Assembly (NCBI GenBank): GCA_029246995.1
Contig: JAQWMB010000017.1
Location: forward strand, 1 to 44,354
DNA: 44,354 bases
Direction of reading: 5' to 3'
Origin: Dehalococcoidia bacterium
GTDB lineage: Bacteria; Chloroflexota; Dehalococcoidia; UBA2979
A program made the translations under genes and the position numbers. The first letter of the stretch is position 1; each line of letters starts with the position of its first letter. Of the stretch, positions 18,649 through 27,421 are shown in pieces. The notes under the pieces are model-generated. The model searched no databases. It was given only the letters and a program-made list of their open reading frames with translations, and had not been told where the DNA came from.

Positions 18649-20319
18649 ATGGGTATGATTTCTGGTGCTAAAGCAATTGCTATATGTTTAAAAAAACAAA
18701 AGGTAAAGTATGTATTTGGAATTGTTGGAGTACCTGTAACTCCTATTGCAGAGGAATTACAAAAAGCAGGAGTACGATTTATTGCGATGAGAAATGAACA
18801 AGCTGCCTCATATGCAGCACAAGCTGCATCATACCTACTGGGAACACCTCAGGGATGCTTAGTGGTTTCTGGACCAGGTGTAACAAATGCAATATCTGGG
18901 CTTGCTAATGCAAAAATTAACAAATGGCCTATGTTTCTTATAGGAGGAGCATCTCCCTCATATCAAAGTAAAATGGGTGCTTTTCAAGAAGAAAAACAAT
19001 TAGAATCAGTTGCACCTTTTGTTAAGTTTTATGCAAGCATTGATAGCACCGAAAGAATTCCTTTTTTCATTGAAAAAGCTATTAGAAATTCTTTATTTGG
19101 TGAACCTGGTGCAACATATTTAGATGCACCATCAGACATAATTGATGGGGAAGTGGATGAAGAAATTATTGATGCAATGCCAGAATTAGCAGAACCTCCG
19201 AAATCTCAAGCATCTGATGAAATGATTGACAAGACTATCAAGTTACTTCAGGAATCAAAAAGACCTTTGATTATTATTGGTAAAGGCATGGCTTGGGCAC
19301 GAGCAGAGAAGGAATTACGATCTTTGGTTGACTTATTGCAAATGCCATTTTTACCGACGCCAATGGGCAAGGGAGTTGTAGATGATTCACATGAACTTAA
19401 TGTGAGTCCTGCAAGGACCCTTGCACTTCGTGAAGCAGACGTCATTTTGTTATTAGGTGCACGATTAAACTGGATGCTACATTTTGGTAAGCCTCCAAGG
19501 TTTAAGGATGATGTTAAAATTATACAGTTGGATATTTCTGCAGAAGATATTGGTGACAATATACCTACTGAAATTACCCTCTTAGGTGATGGAGTTAATA
19601 TTATTAGGCAACTTACAACTAAACTAGAGAAAGAAAAGATATCTTTTAAAAAGCAAGATGCTTGGTTTAGTCAACTTGAAGAAAAGATTGCATCAAATAA
19701 AGAACAGATTGATAGCATGCTCTCAGATAATTCTGAAAAAATGAATTACTATCATGCTTTTTCAGTTATTAAAGATTTATTGCCAACTGATGCAATTGTA
19801 GTTAGTGAGGGTGCCAATACAATGGACATTGGTAGAACTCAAATGTTGCACTCAACTCCTCGTAAAAGACTAGATGCTGGTACGCATGGCACAATGGGCG
19901 TTGGTCTTGGATTTGCAATTGCGGCCGCTTTGGCTGAACCAGACAAACGAGTTATTGCTGTTGAAGGTGATTCAGCATTTGGGTTTTCAGGAATGGAAGT
20001 AGATACTGCTTGTAGATACGATCTTCCGATTATATTTATTATTTTTAATAATGGAGGCATTGGTAGTGGATTTGACAACAAGAGAGATAAAAAAGGTGAA
20101 GAAAATGTAAGCGCGCTTTCTCACACTGCTCATTATGAAACAATGGCTGAGGCATTTGGCGGTGATGGTTACTTTGCGCAAAATATGGATGAATTTCGAG
20201 ATGCTCTATCAACAGCACTATCAAAGAGCAACACTTCTGTCATCAATGTTATAATTGACCCAATGGCAGATAGGAAGAAGCAAGAGTTTGCCTGGAATAG
20301 AAGAGATAAGATGGACTAG
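18649..20319 (+). CDS. ThDP enzyme, 2-hydroxyacyl-CoA lyase-like
   Basis: 556-residue thiamine-diphosphate enzyme. Glu50 in MRNEQAASYAAQ is the ThDP-activating Glu; the Mg-ThDP motif runs from VEGDSAFGFSGME to IIFNN. It resembles 2-hydroxyacyl-CoA lyase (HACL1) more than oxalyl-CoA decarboxylase in LNWMLHFGKPPRF, MNYYHAF, VVSEGANTMDIGRT, RLDAGTHGTMGVGLGFAIAAA (in part) and the C-terminal RKKQEFAW. HACL cleaves a 2-hydroxyacyl-CoA to an aldehyde plus formyl-CoA. A Shine-Dalgarno (TTAGGAG) precedes the ATG. Oxalyl-CoA decarboxylase remains the alternative. It is in one operon with the CaiB/BaiF gene. Confidence 0.82.
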   Translation: MGMISGAKAIAICLKKQKVKYVFGIVGVPVTPIAEELQKAGVRFIAMRNEQAASYAAQAASYLLGTPQGCLVVSGPGVTNAISGLANAKINKWPMFLIGGASPSYQSKMGAFQEEKQLESVAPFVKFYASIDSTERIPFFIEKAIRNSLFGEPGATYLDAPSDIIDGEVDEEIIDAMPELAEPPKSQASDEMIDKTIKLLQESKRPLIIIGKGMAWARAEKELRSLVDLLQMPFLPTPMGKGVVDDSHELNVSPARTLALREADVILLLGARLNWMLHFGKPPRFKDDVKIIQLDISAEDIGDNIPTEITLLGDGVNIIRQLTTKLEKEKISFKKQDAWFSQLEEKIASNKEQIDSMLSDNSEKMNYYHAFSVIKDLLPTDAIVVSEGANTMDIGRTQMLHSTPRKRLDAGTHGTMGVGLGFAIAAALAEPDKRVIAVEGDSAFGFSGMEVDTACRYDLPIIFIIFNNGGIGSGFDNKRDKKGEENVSALSHTAHYETMAEAFGGDGYFAQNMDEFRDALSTALSKSNTSVINVIIDPMADRKKQEFAWNRRDKMD

Positions 20320-20338
20320 CTGTAATTTAGGGGATTTC

Positions 20339-21214
20339 ATGAATATTAAAAATGCACAAACTGTAAAGCAGAAATTATTAAATAAAGAGCTTCTATCTAT
20401 GCCTGGTATATTTGATATGATTTCTGCAAAGATTGCAGATCAGTTTGATTTTGATTGCCTATATATGACTGGTTATGGAGCTGTTTCCTCTTTACTTGGA
20501 CTCCCTGATGCTGGATTGGCAACTTATACTGATATGGTAGGCAGAGTGAAACAGATTACAACTATTACAAACACACCATTAATAGCTGATGCAGATACTG
20601 GATATGGTGGGTTACTAAATGTAGAGCATACCGTGAGAGGATATGAGGATGCTGGTGCAATTGGATTACAATTAGAAGATCAAGAATTTCCTAAAAAATG
20701 CGGTCATGTCGATGCAAAAAGACCAATTATTGATTTAGATGATGCAGTAAATAAAATTAAGGTTGCTGCTGCTAGTAGATCAACTGATGACTTTTTAATT
20801 GTTGCAAGAACTGATGCATATTCTGATTATGGATTTAAAGAAGCATTACGTAGAGCTTCTGCATATGATAAAGCAGGTGCTGACATATTATTTATTGAAG
20901 GCCCAGAATCGATAGATGAAATGAAAGAGATTACTAGGAGCTTCGATAAACCAATTTTAGTTAATATGGCTGATGGTGGGAGAACTCCAATTTTGTCTGC
21001 AAGTGAGTTACAAGAAATTGGATTTGCAGCAGCTATTTTCCCAGCTACCGGATTTTTAGCGGCTGGTGAGGCTTTACGTCAATCATATCAATATTTATTT
21101 GAAAATAAAACGAGCAAAGGTATTGATGTACCAATGCATGATTTTAAAGAATTTAGCAATTTAATGGGATTCGATCATGTTGCAGAATTTGAAAAGAAAT
21201 GGGCAAGTGATTAG
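20339..21214 (+). CDS. Isocitrate lyase / PEP mutase superfamily carbon-carbon lyase
   Basis: 291 residues of PEP-mutase/ICL fold. Seen: the metal-site IADADTGYGG, QLEDQE and the catalytic loop KKCGH (2-methylisocitrate-lyase-type KRCGH), then VARTDA and LFIEGPES. It could be a 2-methylisocitrate lyase, dimethylmalate lyase or oxaloacetate decarboxylase-like enzyme; the sequence alone does not decide. The frame is open upstream inside the previous gene, but TAGGGGAT about 8 bases before the ATG at 20339 and the family-like start decide for that ATG. Likely third gene of the 17440 operon. Its stop overlaps the convergent gene by 4 bases. Confidence 0.85.
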   Translation: MNIKNAQTVKQKLLNKELLSMPGIFDMISAKIADQFDFDCLYMTGYGAVSSLLGLPDAGLATYTDMVGRVKQITTITNTPLIADADTGYGGLLNVEHTVRGYEDAGAIGLQLEDQEFPKKCGHVDAKRPIIDLDDAVNKIKVAAASRSTDDFLIVARTDAYSDYGFKEALRRASAYDKAGADILFIEGPESIDEMKEITRSFDKPILVNMADGGRTPILSASELQEIGFAAAIFPATGFLAAGEALRQSYQYLFENKTSKGIDVPMHDFKEFSNLMGFDHVAEFEKKWASD

Positions 21215-21984
21215 TACTCTTCGAAAAGTAGTCCTATCCCGTCGATGCGATCGTTAATTCCTAATCCACGTAATGTGTACCATGCATTAGCTACGTTAAT
21301 CGGAATGACTGGTATGCCAATTTGTTTTTCAAACGTTGGAAAAATATCTGCAGTCGAAAGATTTGTTCCAACTTGAACAACAGCATCAGTCTTTGTCAGG
21401 TCTATAGTTTCTAAAGCTTGGAAAATATCTGCTCTTGGTGTGTGAGCAATAGAGGTTGCTGTATCACATCGTAGCCCTATGATATCAACAATATTATATC
21501 CAACATCTTTAAAGAACATGTCTACATTTTCATCACCTACAGGTTGATAGGGTGTAATAACTGTAATATTTTTTGCATTAAGTTTTTGTAATGCAGCATC
21601 ACATGCCTCTGCACCAGTGAATAACGGTAAGTCTCCAATTTGTGCTTTTGTATTTTTAATGAATTCTTCATTACCTTCAATCCCACCCCAGAATGTTTCA
21701 GCGCTCATGCCCATCATGATTGCTGTTGGCTCACAAGTAAGTATGTCTCGAACTGATACAGGTATTTCCTGACGAATCAATTCTAGGAAGTTAATGAATG
21801 CATCATCAGATTGTAAGTTTGGTGCCTCAACAAAAAATCTACCAGGGTGCCATGTTACTCCAGGAATATTGATTTTTTGTAGATCGTATTCTACTGCTGT
21901 ATTTGTGGAAGGAATAATTACGCCAATACGCGCACGACTACCAATGTAATCTTCCATCTCTACTCCTGAATAAGGACTAACCAT
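21211..21984 (-). CDS. Asp/Glu racemase-superfamily protein, maleate isomerase/arylmalonate decarboxylase-like, without the catalytic cysteines
   Basis: 257 residues. RIGVIIPSTNTAVEYD near residue 19 is the N-terminal signature of maleate cis-trans isomerases and arylmalonate decarboxylases. In that group the first active-site Cys lies after beta-strand 3; here the segment reads IMMGMSAETFWGG (about 90-101), with no Cys. The second Cys site reads VQVGTNLSTAD, Gly206 replacing Cys. The two-thiol mechanism is therefore unavailable. AAGGAG precedes the ATG. Last gene of the three-gene minus arm of the divergent cluster. The reaction is unknown. Confidence 0.78.
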   Translation of the reverse strand: MVSPYSGVEMEDYIGSRARIGVIIPSTNTAVEYDLQKINIPGVTWHPGRFFVEAPNLQSDDAFINFLELIRQEIPVSVRDILTCEPTAIMMGMSAETFWGGIEGNEEFIKNTKAQIGDLPLFTGAEACDAALQKLNAKNITVITPYQPVGDENVDMFFKDVGYNIVDIIGLRCDTATSIAHTPRADIFQALETIDLTKTDAVVQVGTNLSTADIFPTFEKQIGIPVIPINVANAWYTLRGLGINDRIDGIGLLFEEY

Positions 21985-22029
21985 AATAAACTCCTTAATA
22001 ATAACTGATTACATTATATCATTTTTGCT

Positions 22030-22647
22030 CTATAAATTTTGTAGATATTCTATTGTATCTTTTTTCAAAACTACATCTGCGTATTTGCTATTCATCTCAA
22101 ATAGACTTAATTCATGTGATTCAAGGCTTCTATCGCCAACGCAATCAGCAACTATGATGGGTCGTAAATTAAGACTAATGCAATCTACAGCACTTGCTCG
22201 AACACAGCCTGAAGTAGTGCAACCTGTCATGATGACGGTATCGATATTATCTTGGATTAATAGCTCGTGTAAGTTTGTTTGAAAAAATGCTGAGGCTTGT
22301 TTTTTTTCAATAATTGTTTCATTCTGTAGAGGCTGCAAGCTATCAACAATATCACTCAAATATGAATCAGACGTACTATCTAAAAGTGCAGGTGCTTTTT
22401 TTGCAAAAAGGAGGTTTTGGTCTGCTGTAGGGTCTAAAACCACTTTTGTAAAAATAATAGGTAATAATTTTTTTCTAGAAATTTTAAGTAGGTCTTTAGT
22501 ATTTTCTATTGCATTCAGAATATTACCACCACCCAGTATGTCTGGATCCGCAAAACTGATAGTAAAATCAATGACTAGTAAGCAAGGAGATTTTCCAAAA
22601 CCTAATTGGTTACCAAAGTTTTGTTTTTCAAAAATTTCTCTATTCAT
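22030..22647 (-). CDS. Isochorismatase-family cysteine hydrolase (amidohydrolase)
   Basis: 205 residues. The catalytic triad is visible: Asp27 in LLVIDFTISF, Lys115 or Lys116 in IIEKKQASAFFQT, and Cys148 in TGCTTSGCVRASAVD. This TSGCVRA pattern is typical of N-carbamoylsarcosine amidohydrolase, maleamate amidohydrolase and nicotinamidase relatives, which release ammonia from amides. It lies 10 bases after the flavin hydroxylase and 45 before the racemase-fold gene. Beside those two it recalls the late steps of nicotinate breakdown (NicF-like), though the ring-opening dioxygenase NicX is not seen here. Confidence 0.85.
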   Translation of the reverse strand: MNREIFEKQNFGNQLGFGKSPCLLVIDFTISFADPDILGGGNILNAIENTKDLLKISRKKLLPIIFTKVVLDPTADQNLLFAKKAPALLDSTSDSYLSDIVDSLQPLQNETIIEKKQASAFFQTNLHELLIQDNIDTVIMTGCTTSGCVRASAVDCISLNLRPIIVADCVGDRSLESHELSLFEMNSKYADVVLKKDTIEYLQNL

Positions 22648-22657
22648 AACACCCTGA

Positions 22658-23851
22658 TTATTTTATTTCTGCAGCCCTTTTAAGTGCATTAAACATCGAA
22701 GACTCTAATAAGTAAGCTTTTGTTTTTTCTGGATCATTAATAATATTTAGCCATTCTGCATTTCGGTCTTCTTGATCAGATGATTTTGATGCCATGAGCA
22801 TCTTTCTGTTACGTTCGGTACTTTTTTGTACATATTCAATTGCAATTGTTTTACGTTGTCTTTCATATAGATCAAAAAGATCTTCTTGGTTATTTTTTGT
22901 ACTATCCAGAATTTTGTCAACCAAGTTCCATGCATCATGAATGCCACCATTCATTCCCATGCCTCCTAAAGGATTATTAATATGAGCTGCATCACCCGCA
23001 AGAAATATATTACCTACTCGATATCGAGCAGCAACTCTTTGATGTACGCGATATATAGACTTATGTAATATTTCATATTCTTTATCATGCGAAAGTAATT
23101 TTTGTAGTTGTTGGTTTGCGGCAACATCTGACATTAACTCATCATCAGATCGATCCTCATACATAGGAAATAGTACTCTCCAATATGCTTTGTTACGTAA
23201 TAACACTAACCATTCTGATGGATCGCTTACATAGTTAATTTCACTGAGATTTTCGAGATGATCCTCGAAATGAAAAGGAGTTGTAATAACCCAAAATTTT
23301 TCAGGAATTGTAAATCCTTCAAATTCAATAGCTAATGATTTACGTATTGCACTATCAGCTCCATCTGAAGCGATGAGAAAATTGCCTTCTAGGGTTTGTT
23401 CACCATCTGGGCCCCAGGTCAGCACTTTAATGGAATCTCCATCTTGACGCGCTCCAATGACTTGATGTTCAAATAAAACTTCTACATTAGCAAAATTGAT
23501 GAGCTTTGCATATATTTTTTCAACAAGTTGCCATTGTTCAATTTGTACACGAAATGGGAACGGGGTGATATCACTAAGTATTGATAAATCAAAGATAGCT
23601 ATAGGTCCTTTTGCTCTATCTCGGAATTGCCAATATGGTGCTACGAGTCCGTCTTGAATTAATTCTTTAGCCATACCTAGTTCATCAAGCATTTCAAGCG
23701 TTGGGGGATGAAACGTGGAAGCACGTAGATCTTTTGGAAAAACCTTACCAGCTTCTAAAACTGTAACTTGTACTCCACTTTTAGCAAGTTTTAAGGCAGC
23801 AACCATTCCAACTGGGCCAGCTCCTGCAATGATGACATTTTTATTTTTCAT
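22658..23851 (-). CDS. FAD-dependent aromatic-ring hydroxylase family monooxygenase
   Basis: 397 residues of group A flavoprotein monooxygenase. The dinucleotide-binding GAGPVG is at 10-15 and LEAG closes the beta-alpha-beta unit. The family motif SDGADSAIRKSL (about 163-174) and the second FAD motif GNIFLAGDAAHINNPLGGMG are intact. There is no C-terminal thioredoxin-like domain, so it is of the short PHBH/NicC class rather than the phenol hydroxylase class. First gene of the minus arm; it diverges from the deacetylase-like gene across 106 bases. The substrate is probably aromatic or heteroaromatic. Confidence 0.87.
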   Translation of the reverse strand: MKNKNVIIAGAGPVGMVAALKLAKSGVQVTVLEAGKVFPKDLRASTFHPPTLEMLDELGMAKELIQDGLVAPYWQFRDRAKGPIAIFDLSILSDITPFPFRVQIEQWQLVEKIYAKLINFANVEVLFEHQVIGARQDGDSIKVLTWGPDGEQTLEGNFLIASDGADSAIRKSLAIEFEGFTIPEKFWVITTPFHFEDHLENLSEINYVSDPSEWLVLLRNKAYWRVLFPMYEDRSDDELMSDVAANQQLQKLLSHDKEYEILHKSIYRVHQRVAARYRVGNIFLAGDAAHINNPLGGMGMNGGIHDAWNLVDKILDSTKNNQEDLFDLYERQRKTIAIEYVQKSTERNRKMLMASKSSDQEDRNAEWLNIINDPEKTKAYLLESSMFNALKRAAEIK

Positions 23852-23930
23852 ATAAAGCTACTTTTGCATATTTATAATTTGCTTATTTTATAATAGTTTA
23901 ATTATAGGCTATTATTTTATCTATAGTATG

Positions 23931-23936
23931 TATAAT
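23931..23936 (+). promoter_or_regulatory. Consensus -10 box upstream of the deacetylase operon
   Basis: TATAAT lies 21 bases before the start codon, in the divergent region between the two catabolic arms. No good -35 hexamer is visible at 16-18 bases, which suggests an activator-dependent promoter. AAAGG at 23946-23950 is the ribosome-binding site. Confidence 0.45.
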
Positions 23937-23957
23937 TGTTTAACGAAAGGATGATAA

Positions 23958-24863
23958 ATGAGTTATATTTATTCACCTATTGCAGACAGAAAACCGCTAG
24001 TACTACCTGAGAATAATTCACTTGCATTAATTATTACTTTTAATTTAGAGCATTGGGATATGACAAAAGATACAGATGAACCATATTATGCTGGAGGTCC
24101 ACCTGTTATTCCTGATTCTTTGCCTGGACGTGTATTTGATGTTCCTAACTTTAGCTGGAGAGAGTATGGGCAACGTGTGGGAATTTGGCGGATGATTGAT
24201 GTTATGGATGAACTAGGTGCACCTGCTAGTTGCACAATGAATGCTAAAACAGGCCTTGTAAGGCGACAAATGATTGACGCTGCCAATGATCGTAATTGGG
24301 AATTAGTTGCTCATAATTACGAACAGGGAGATTTATTACCAAATTATTATAATGACATTGAAGCAGAGCGTAAATTAATTCAAGAAACTCTTAGGGTTTA
24401 CAATGATGTTGTGGGCAGGCCTGCAAAAGGCTGGCTTTCATCTTCATTACGTAGTACTGAGAACACTCCAGATATTCTTGCAGAAGAAGGCCTCTTGTTT
24501 TTAACTGATTACATGAATGACGATCAGCCTTACTTAATGCAAACTAATACAAATCCACTTGTTAGCATCCCATACTCTGTAGAGATGAATGATTTTACTT
24601 TATTTCATAGAAGAGGCATGACGACATCTCAAGTACTGGAGTCTTATATAGAGCAGTTTGATGTTTTACTTGCAGAAGGTGCGCAATCAGGCCGGATAAT
24701 GAATCTAGGCTTGCATCCACATATTTCCGGTCATCCATACAGAATCCGTGCACTCCGTGAATTTATTCGATATGTACAACAAGCTAAAGGAGTATGGTGG
24801 GCTACTAGAGAAGAAATTGCTGAATGGTATATTGATATAGCCCAAGATCATTTTGAACAATAA
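23958..24863 (+). CDS. Polysaccharide deacetylase-family protein, PuuE-like
   Basis: 301 residues of the NodB fold. The usual metal-site motif TFDDG is replaced by TFNLEHWD (about 29-36), as in PuuE-type allantoinases, which act on cyclic amides without the classic metal dyad. Other family features: ELVAHNYEQGD, GWLSSSLRST, and the C-terminal LHPHISGHPYRIRAL. It is soluble with no signal peptide, so a cytoplasmic amide hydrolase is more likely than a cell-wall deacetylase. It leads a five-gene operon with CoA-transferase, thiolase and MmgE/PrpD. The exact substrate is unknown. Confidence 0.82.
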   Translation: MSYIYSPIADRKPLVLPENNSLALIITFNLEHWDMTKDTDEPYYAGGPPVIPDSLPGRVFDVPNFSWREYGQRVGIWRMIDVMDELGAPASCTMNAKTGLVRRQMIDAANDRNWELVAHNYEQGDLLPNYYNDIEAERKLIQETLRVYNDVVGRPAKGWLSSSLRSTENTPDILAEEGLLFLTDYMNDDQPYLMQTNTNPLVSIPYSVEMNDFTLFHRRGMTTSQVLESYIEQFDVLLAEGAQSGRIMNLGLHPHISGHPYRIRALREFIRYVQQAKGVWWATREEIAEWYIDIAQDHFEQ

Positions 24864-24880
24864 TATGATTGTAATAAAAC

Positions 24881-25570
24881 ATGGCAGTTGAAATATTCTC
24901 AGATCCAGCACGTGCAGTTTCAATTGTACAAAACGATTCATCAATTATGTTTGGTGGATTCGTATCAGCTGGTTCACCAAGTAATTTAATTATGGCTTTA
25001 CATAATAGCGGACAAAGCAACTTAACTCTTATGGCAAATAATATTGGATTAGGTGACAAGCTTGACTTGCTTTGTGAAAGCAGGCAAGTTTCTAAAGTCA
25101 TTGCAACTTTTGCTATACGTGCTTCTGGTGGTAGGCAGAGTAACTTTGAGCAACAGTATCATAAAGGGGAAGTGGGACTAGAACTTGTACCTCAAGGTAC
25201 TTTTGCAGAGCGTATTCGTGCTGGCGGAGCGGGCATCGGTGGGTTTTTAACACCTACGGGAGTAGGGACAATGGTAGCAGAAGGTAAAGAGATAATGCAC
25301 GTAAAAGGAAAAGAATACCTCCTAGAGCTTCCACTGCGTGCTGATTATGCATTTATTAAAGCTTACAAGGCTGACACGCAAGGTAACTTAGTTTATCGAG
25401 GTGCTAGTAAAAATTTCAATGAATTGATGGCGACTGCAGCTGATTGCGTTATAGCAGAAGTTGAACAGATTGTTGAAGTAGGTTCATTACGACCATCACA
25501 AATTCATACCCCAGGTATTTTTGTTGATAGAGTTGTTCAATGTGACCCAGTTGAAATAAGGTGGGAATAA
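24881..25570 (+). CDS. 3-oxoacid CoA-transferase, subunit A
   Basis: 229 residues of class I CoA-transferase alpha subunit. It has the N-terminal MFGGFVSAGSPSNLI glycine loop, NNIGLGDKL, and the conserved GGAGIGGFLTPTGVGT stretch with LELPLRADYAFIKA. It pairs with the B subunit, whose start overlaps this stop codon (TAATG). Probably transfers CoA from succinyl-CoA or acetyl-CoA to a 3-oxoacid such as 3-oxoadipate or acetoacetate; the adjacent thiolase supports that. The acid is not determined by sequence. Confidence 0.9.
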   Translation: MAVEIFSDPARAVSIVQNDSSIMFGGFVSAGSPSNLIMALHNSGQSNLTLMANNIGLGDKLDLLCESRQVSKVIATFAIRASGGRQSNFEQQYHKGEVGLELVPQGTFAERIRAGGAGIGGFLTPTGVGTMVAEGKEIMHVKGKEYLLELPLRADYAFIKAYKADTQGNLVYRGASKNFNELMATAADCVIAEVEQIVEVGSLRPSQIHTPGIFVDRVVQCDPVEIRWE

Positions 25571-26226
25571 TGGCAGATGGACTTTCAAGAGAATTAATTG
25601 CCTTACGTGCTTCGAGAGAATTAAGTGACGGCATGATTGTTAATTTAGGTATTGGATTGCCTACGTTAGTGTCTAATTTTATTGATGGTCTTGATATAAC
25701 ACTACAATCAGAAAATGGCATTTTAGGTTATGGCAATATCCTAGAAGATGATTTCGAACCTGATTTTATTAATGCTGGCGGACAACCTGTTGAAATATTG
25801 CCAGGTGCTTCATTTTTTAATAGTGCTGAATCTTTTGGAATGATACGAGGAGGGCATATTGATGTTGCAATTCTAGGAGGATTGCAGGTATCATCAATTG
25901 GTGATTTAGCTAATTGGTATGTTCCAGAGCGAGGAGGAGGTAGTATTGGAGGCGCAATGGATTTAGCAGTAGGTGCTAAAAAATTAATTATTACAATGGC
26001 GCATATTACAAAAGATGGTGCTCCAAGAATTATGAATGAATGTTCTTATCCACTGACAGCAGAAAAATGTGTAGACTTAATAGTGACTGATCTTGCAGTT
26101 ATTCAGTGTCAAGACCAGCAGTTAACTTTAGTGGAAACAGCGCCAGGCATTTCAGTCGATGAAATTATTAATCTAACTGCTGCAGAATTAATTATTGATA
26201 GCAATGTTAAAGAAATGAGTTTATAA
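25570..26226 (+). CDS. 3-oxoacid CoA-transferase, subunit B
   Basis: 218 residues carrying the catalytic Glu48 in LQSENGILGYG, which forms the glutamyl-CoA intermediate. Also present are NLGIGLPTLVSNF, FFNSAESFGMIRGGHIDVAILGG (in part) and PGAKKL-like VGAKKLIITM. A GTG at 25561 is in frame, but I choose the ATG at 25570: AGGTGG sits 5 bases upstream and the ATG overlaps the subunit A stop, the usual coupling of this subunit pair. Two bases separate it from the thiolase. Confidence 0.92.
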   Translation: MADGLSRELIALRASRELSDGMIVNLGIGLPTLVSNFIDGLDITLQSENGILGYGNILEDDFEPDFINAGGQPVEILPGASFFNSAESFGMIRGGHIDVAILGGLQVSSIGDLANWYVPERGGGSIGGAMDLAVGAKKLIITMAHITKDGAPRIMNECSYPLTAEKCVDLIVTDLAVIQCQDQQLTLVETAPGISVDEIINLTAAELIIDSNVKEMSL

Positions 26227-26228
26227 CT

Positions 26229-27419
26229 ATGAGTGATGAACGACAACAGCCAGTTTTATTAGAAAGTGTTCGAACACCAATTGGAACATTTGGTGGTTCA
26301 TTAAGTACCGTTCCTGCAGCTGATTTAGCTGCTCTTGTTTTACGTGAAGCAGCACATCGTTCAAAGATTGAGATGGATAGTATTGATCAGGTTATCTTAG
26401 GGTGCGTTGGTCAAGTAGCAGAAGATGGGTATATTGCTAGACATGCAGCTATTAAAGCGGGAGCTAATATCAATTCTACTGCATATGCTGTCAACAGAAT
26501 ATGTGGTTCAGGCTTGGAAGCAATTAATACTGCAGCACGATGGATTGAGCTTGGTGAAGCACAGTATATTTTGGCTGGTGGTGTTGAAAATATGAGCCTC
26601 ATGCCTTACTACATTAGAAAAGGGCGATATGGATATAAGTATGGTGATGGCGCACTCGAAGACGGTACATTAGATTTATTAACAGACCCATTTGAAGGGT
26701 ATCCAATGGGAATAACTGCTGAAAATGTGGTTGATAGGTATAATATTTCTCGAGAACAACAAGATGAATTTGCTTTTTACTCACATGAAAGAGCACTTAG
26801 TGCACAAAAAAATCATTATTTTGATTCACAAATTGTTCAGGTTGATGTTGGAGGTAGAGATAATAAAATTTTTACAACTGATGAACATGTACGAGAAACA
26901 AGCATTGAAAAATTAAATCAATTACGACCGGCATTTAAGTCTGATGGCTCTGTAACTGCTGGAAATGCATCAGGAATTAATGATGGGGCAGCAGCAGTTG
27001 TCGTCACAACAGAGCAGAATGCAATTTCGCTACACGCAGAGACATATTTTAAATTAACTAGTAGGGCAGTTTGCGGTGTCGATCACTCAGTTATGGGGAC
27101 AGGACCTATTCCTGCTGTGCGGCAGGTTTTAAGTCAAGCTGGACTTACAATAGATGACATTGATGTCATAGAATTAAATGAAGCTTTTGCTGCAATAGCA
27201 TTAGCATGTGCATCCGATTTAAAAATTGATCTAAAAAAAATGAATCCAAATGGTGGAGCAATTGCGTTAGGTCATCCTATAGGGGCGACAGGTGTTATTT
27301 TAACTACAAAGATGATGCATGAACTGAATCGAATTAAAGGTAGGTTTGGTTTAGTTTCTTTATGTATTGGTGGAGGTCAAGGGATCGCTACTATTTTTGA
27401 ACGCATATCTAAGGAGTAA
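26229..27419 (+). CDS. Thiolase (acetyl-CoA C-acyltransferase)
   Basis: 396 residues of the degradative thiolase family. Nucleophile Cys92 in VNRICGSGLEAI, His349 in GGAIALGHPIGATG, and the second active Cys379 in SLCIGGGQGIA are all present, with the NEAFAA motif. With the upstream CoA-transferase it can split a 3-oxoacyl-CoA into acetyl-CoA and a shorter acyl-CoA, as in acetoacetate or beta-ketoadipate routes. Gaps are 2 bases on both sides, so it is firmly in the operon. The chain length used is unknown. Confidence 0.93.
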   Translation: MSDERQQPVLLESVRTPIGTFGGSLSTVPAADLAALVLREAAHRSKIEMDSIDQVILGCVGQVAEDGYIARHAAIKAGANINSTAYAVNRICGSGLEAINTAARWIELGEAQYILAGGVENMSLMPYYIRKGRYGYKYGDGALEDGTLDLLTDPFEGYPMGITAENVVDRYNISREQQDEFAFYSHERALSAQKNHYFDSQIVQVDVGGRDNKIFTTDEHVRETSIEKLNQLRPAFKSDGSVTAGNASGINDGAAAVVVTTEQNAISLHAETYFKLTSRAVCGVDHSVMGTGPIPAVRQVLSQAGLTIDDIDVIELNEAFAAIALACASDLKIDLKKMNPNGGAIALGHPIGATGVILTTKMMHELNRIKGRFGLVSLCIGGGQGIATIFERISKE

Positions 27420-27421
27420 TT

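Noticed and set aside
18649-20319. Oxalyl-CoA decarboxylase as the product
   Set aside because: Middle and C-terminal segments follow 2-hydroxyacyl-CoA lyase more closely. I keep it as the alternative, not the call.
21211-23851. A complete nicotinate degradation operon (nicC-nicF-nicE)
   Set aside because: No NicX dioxygenase or NicD-like neighbour is adjacent, and the isomerase-like protein lacks the cysteines NicE needs.
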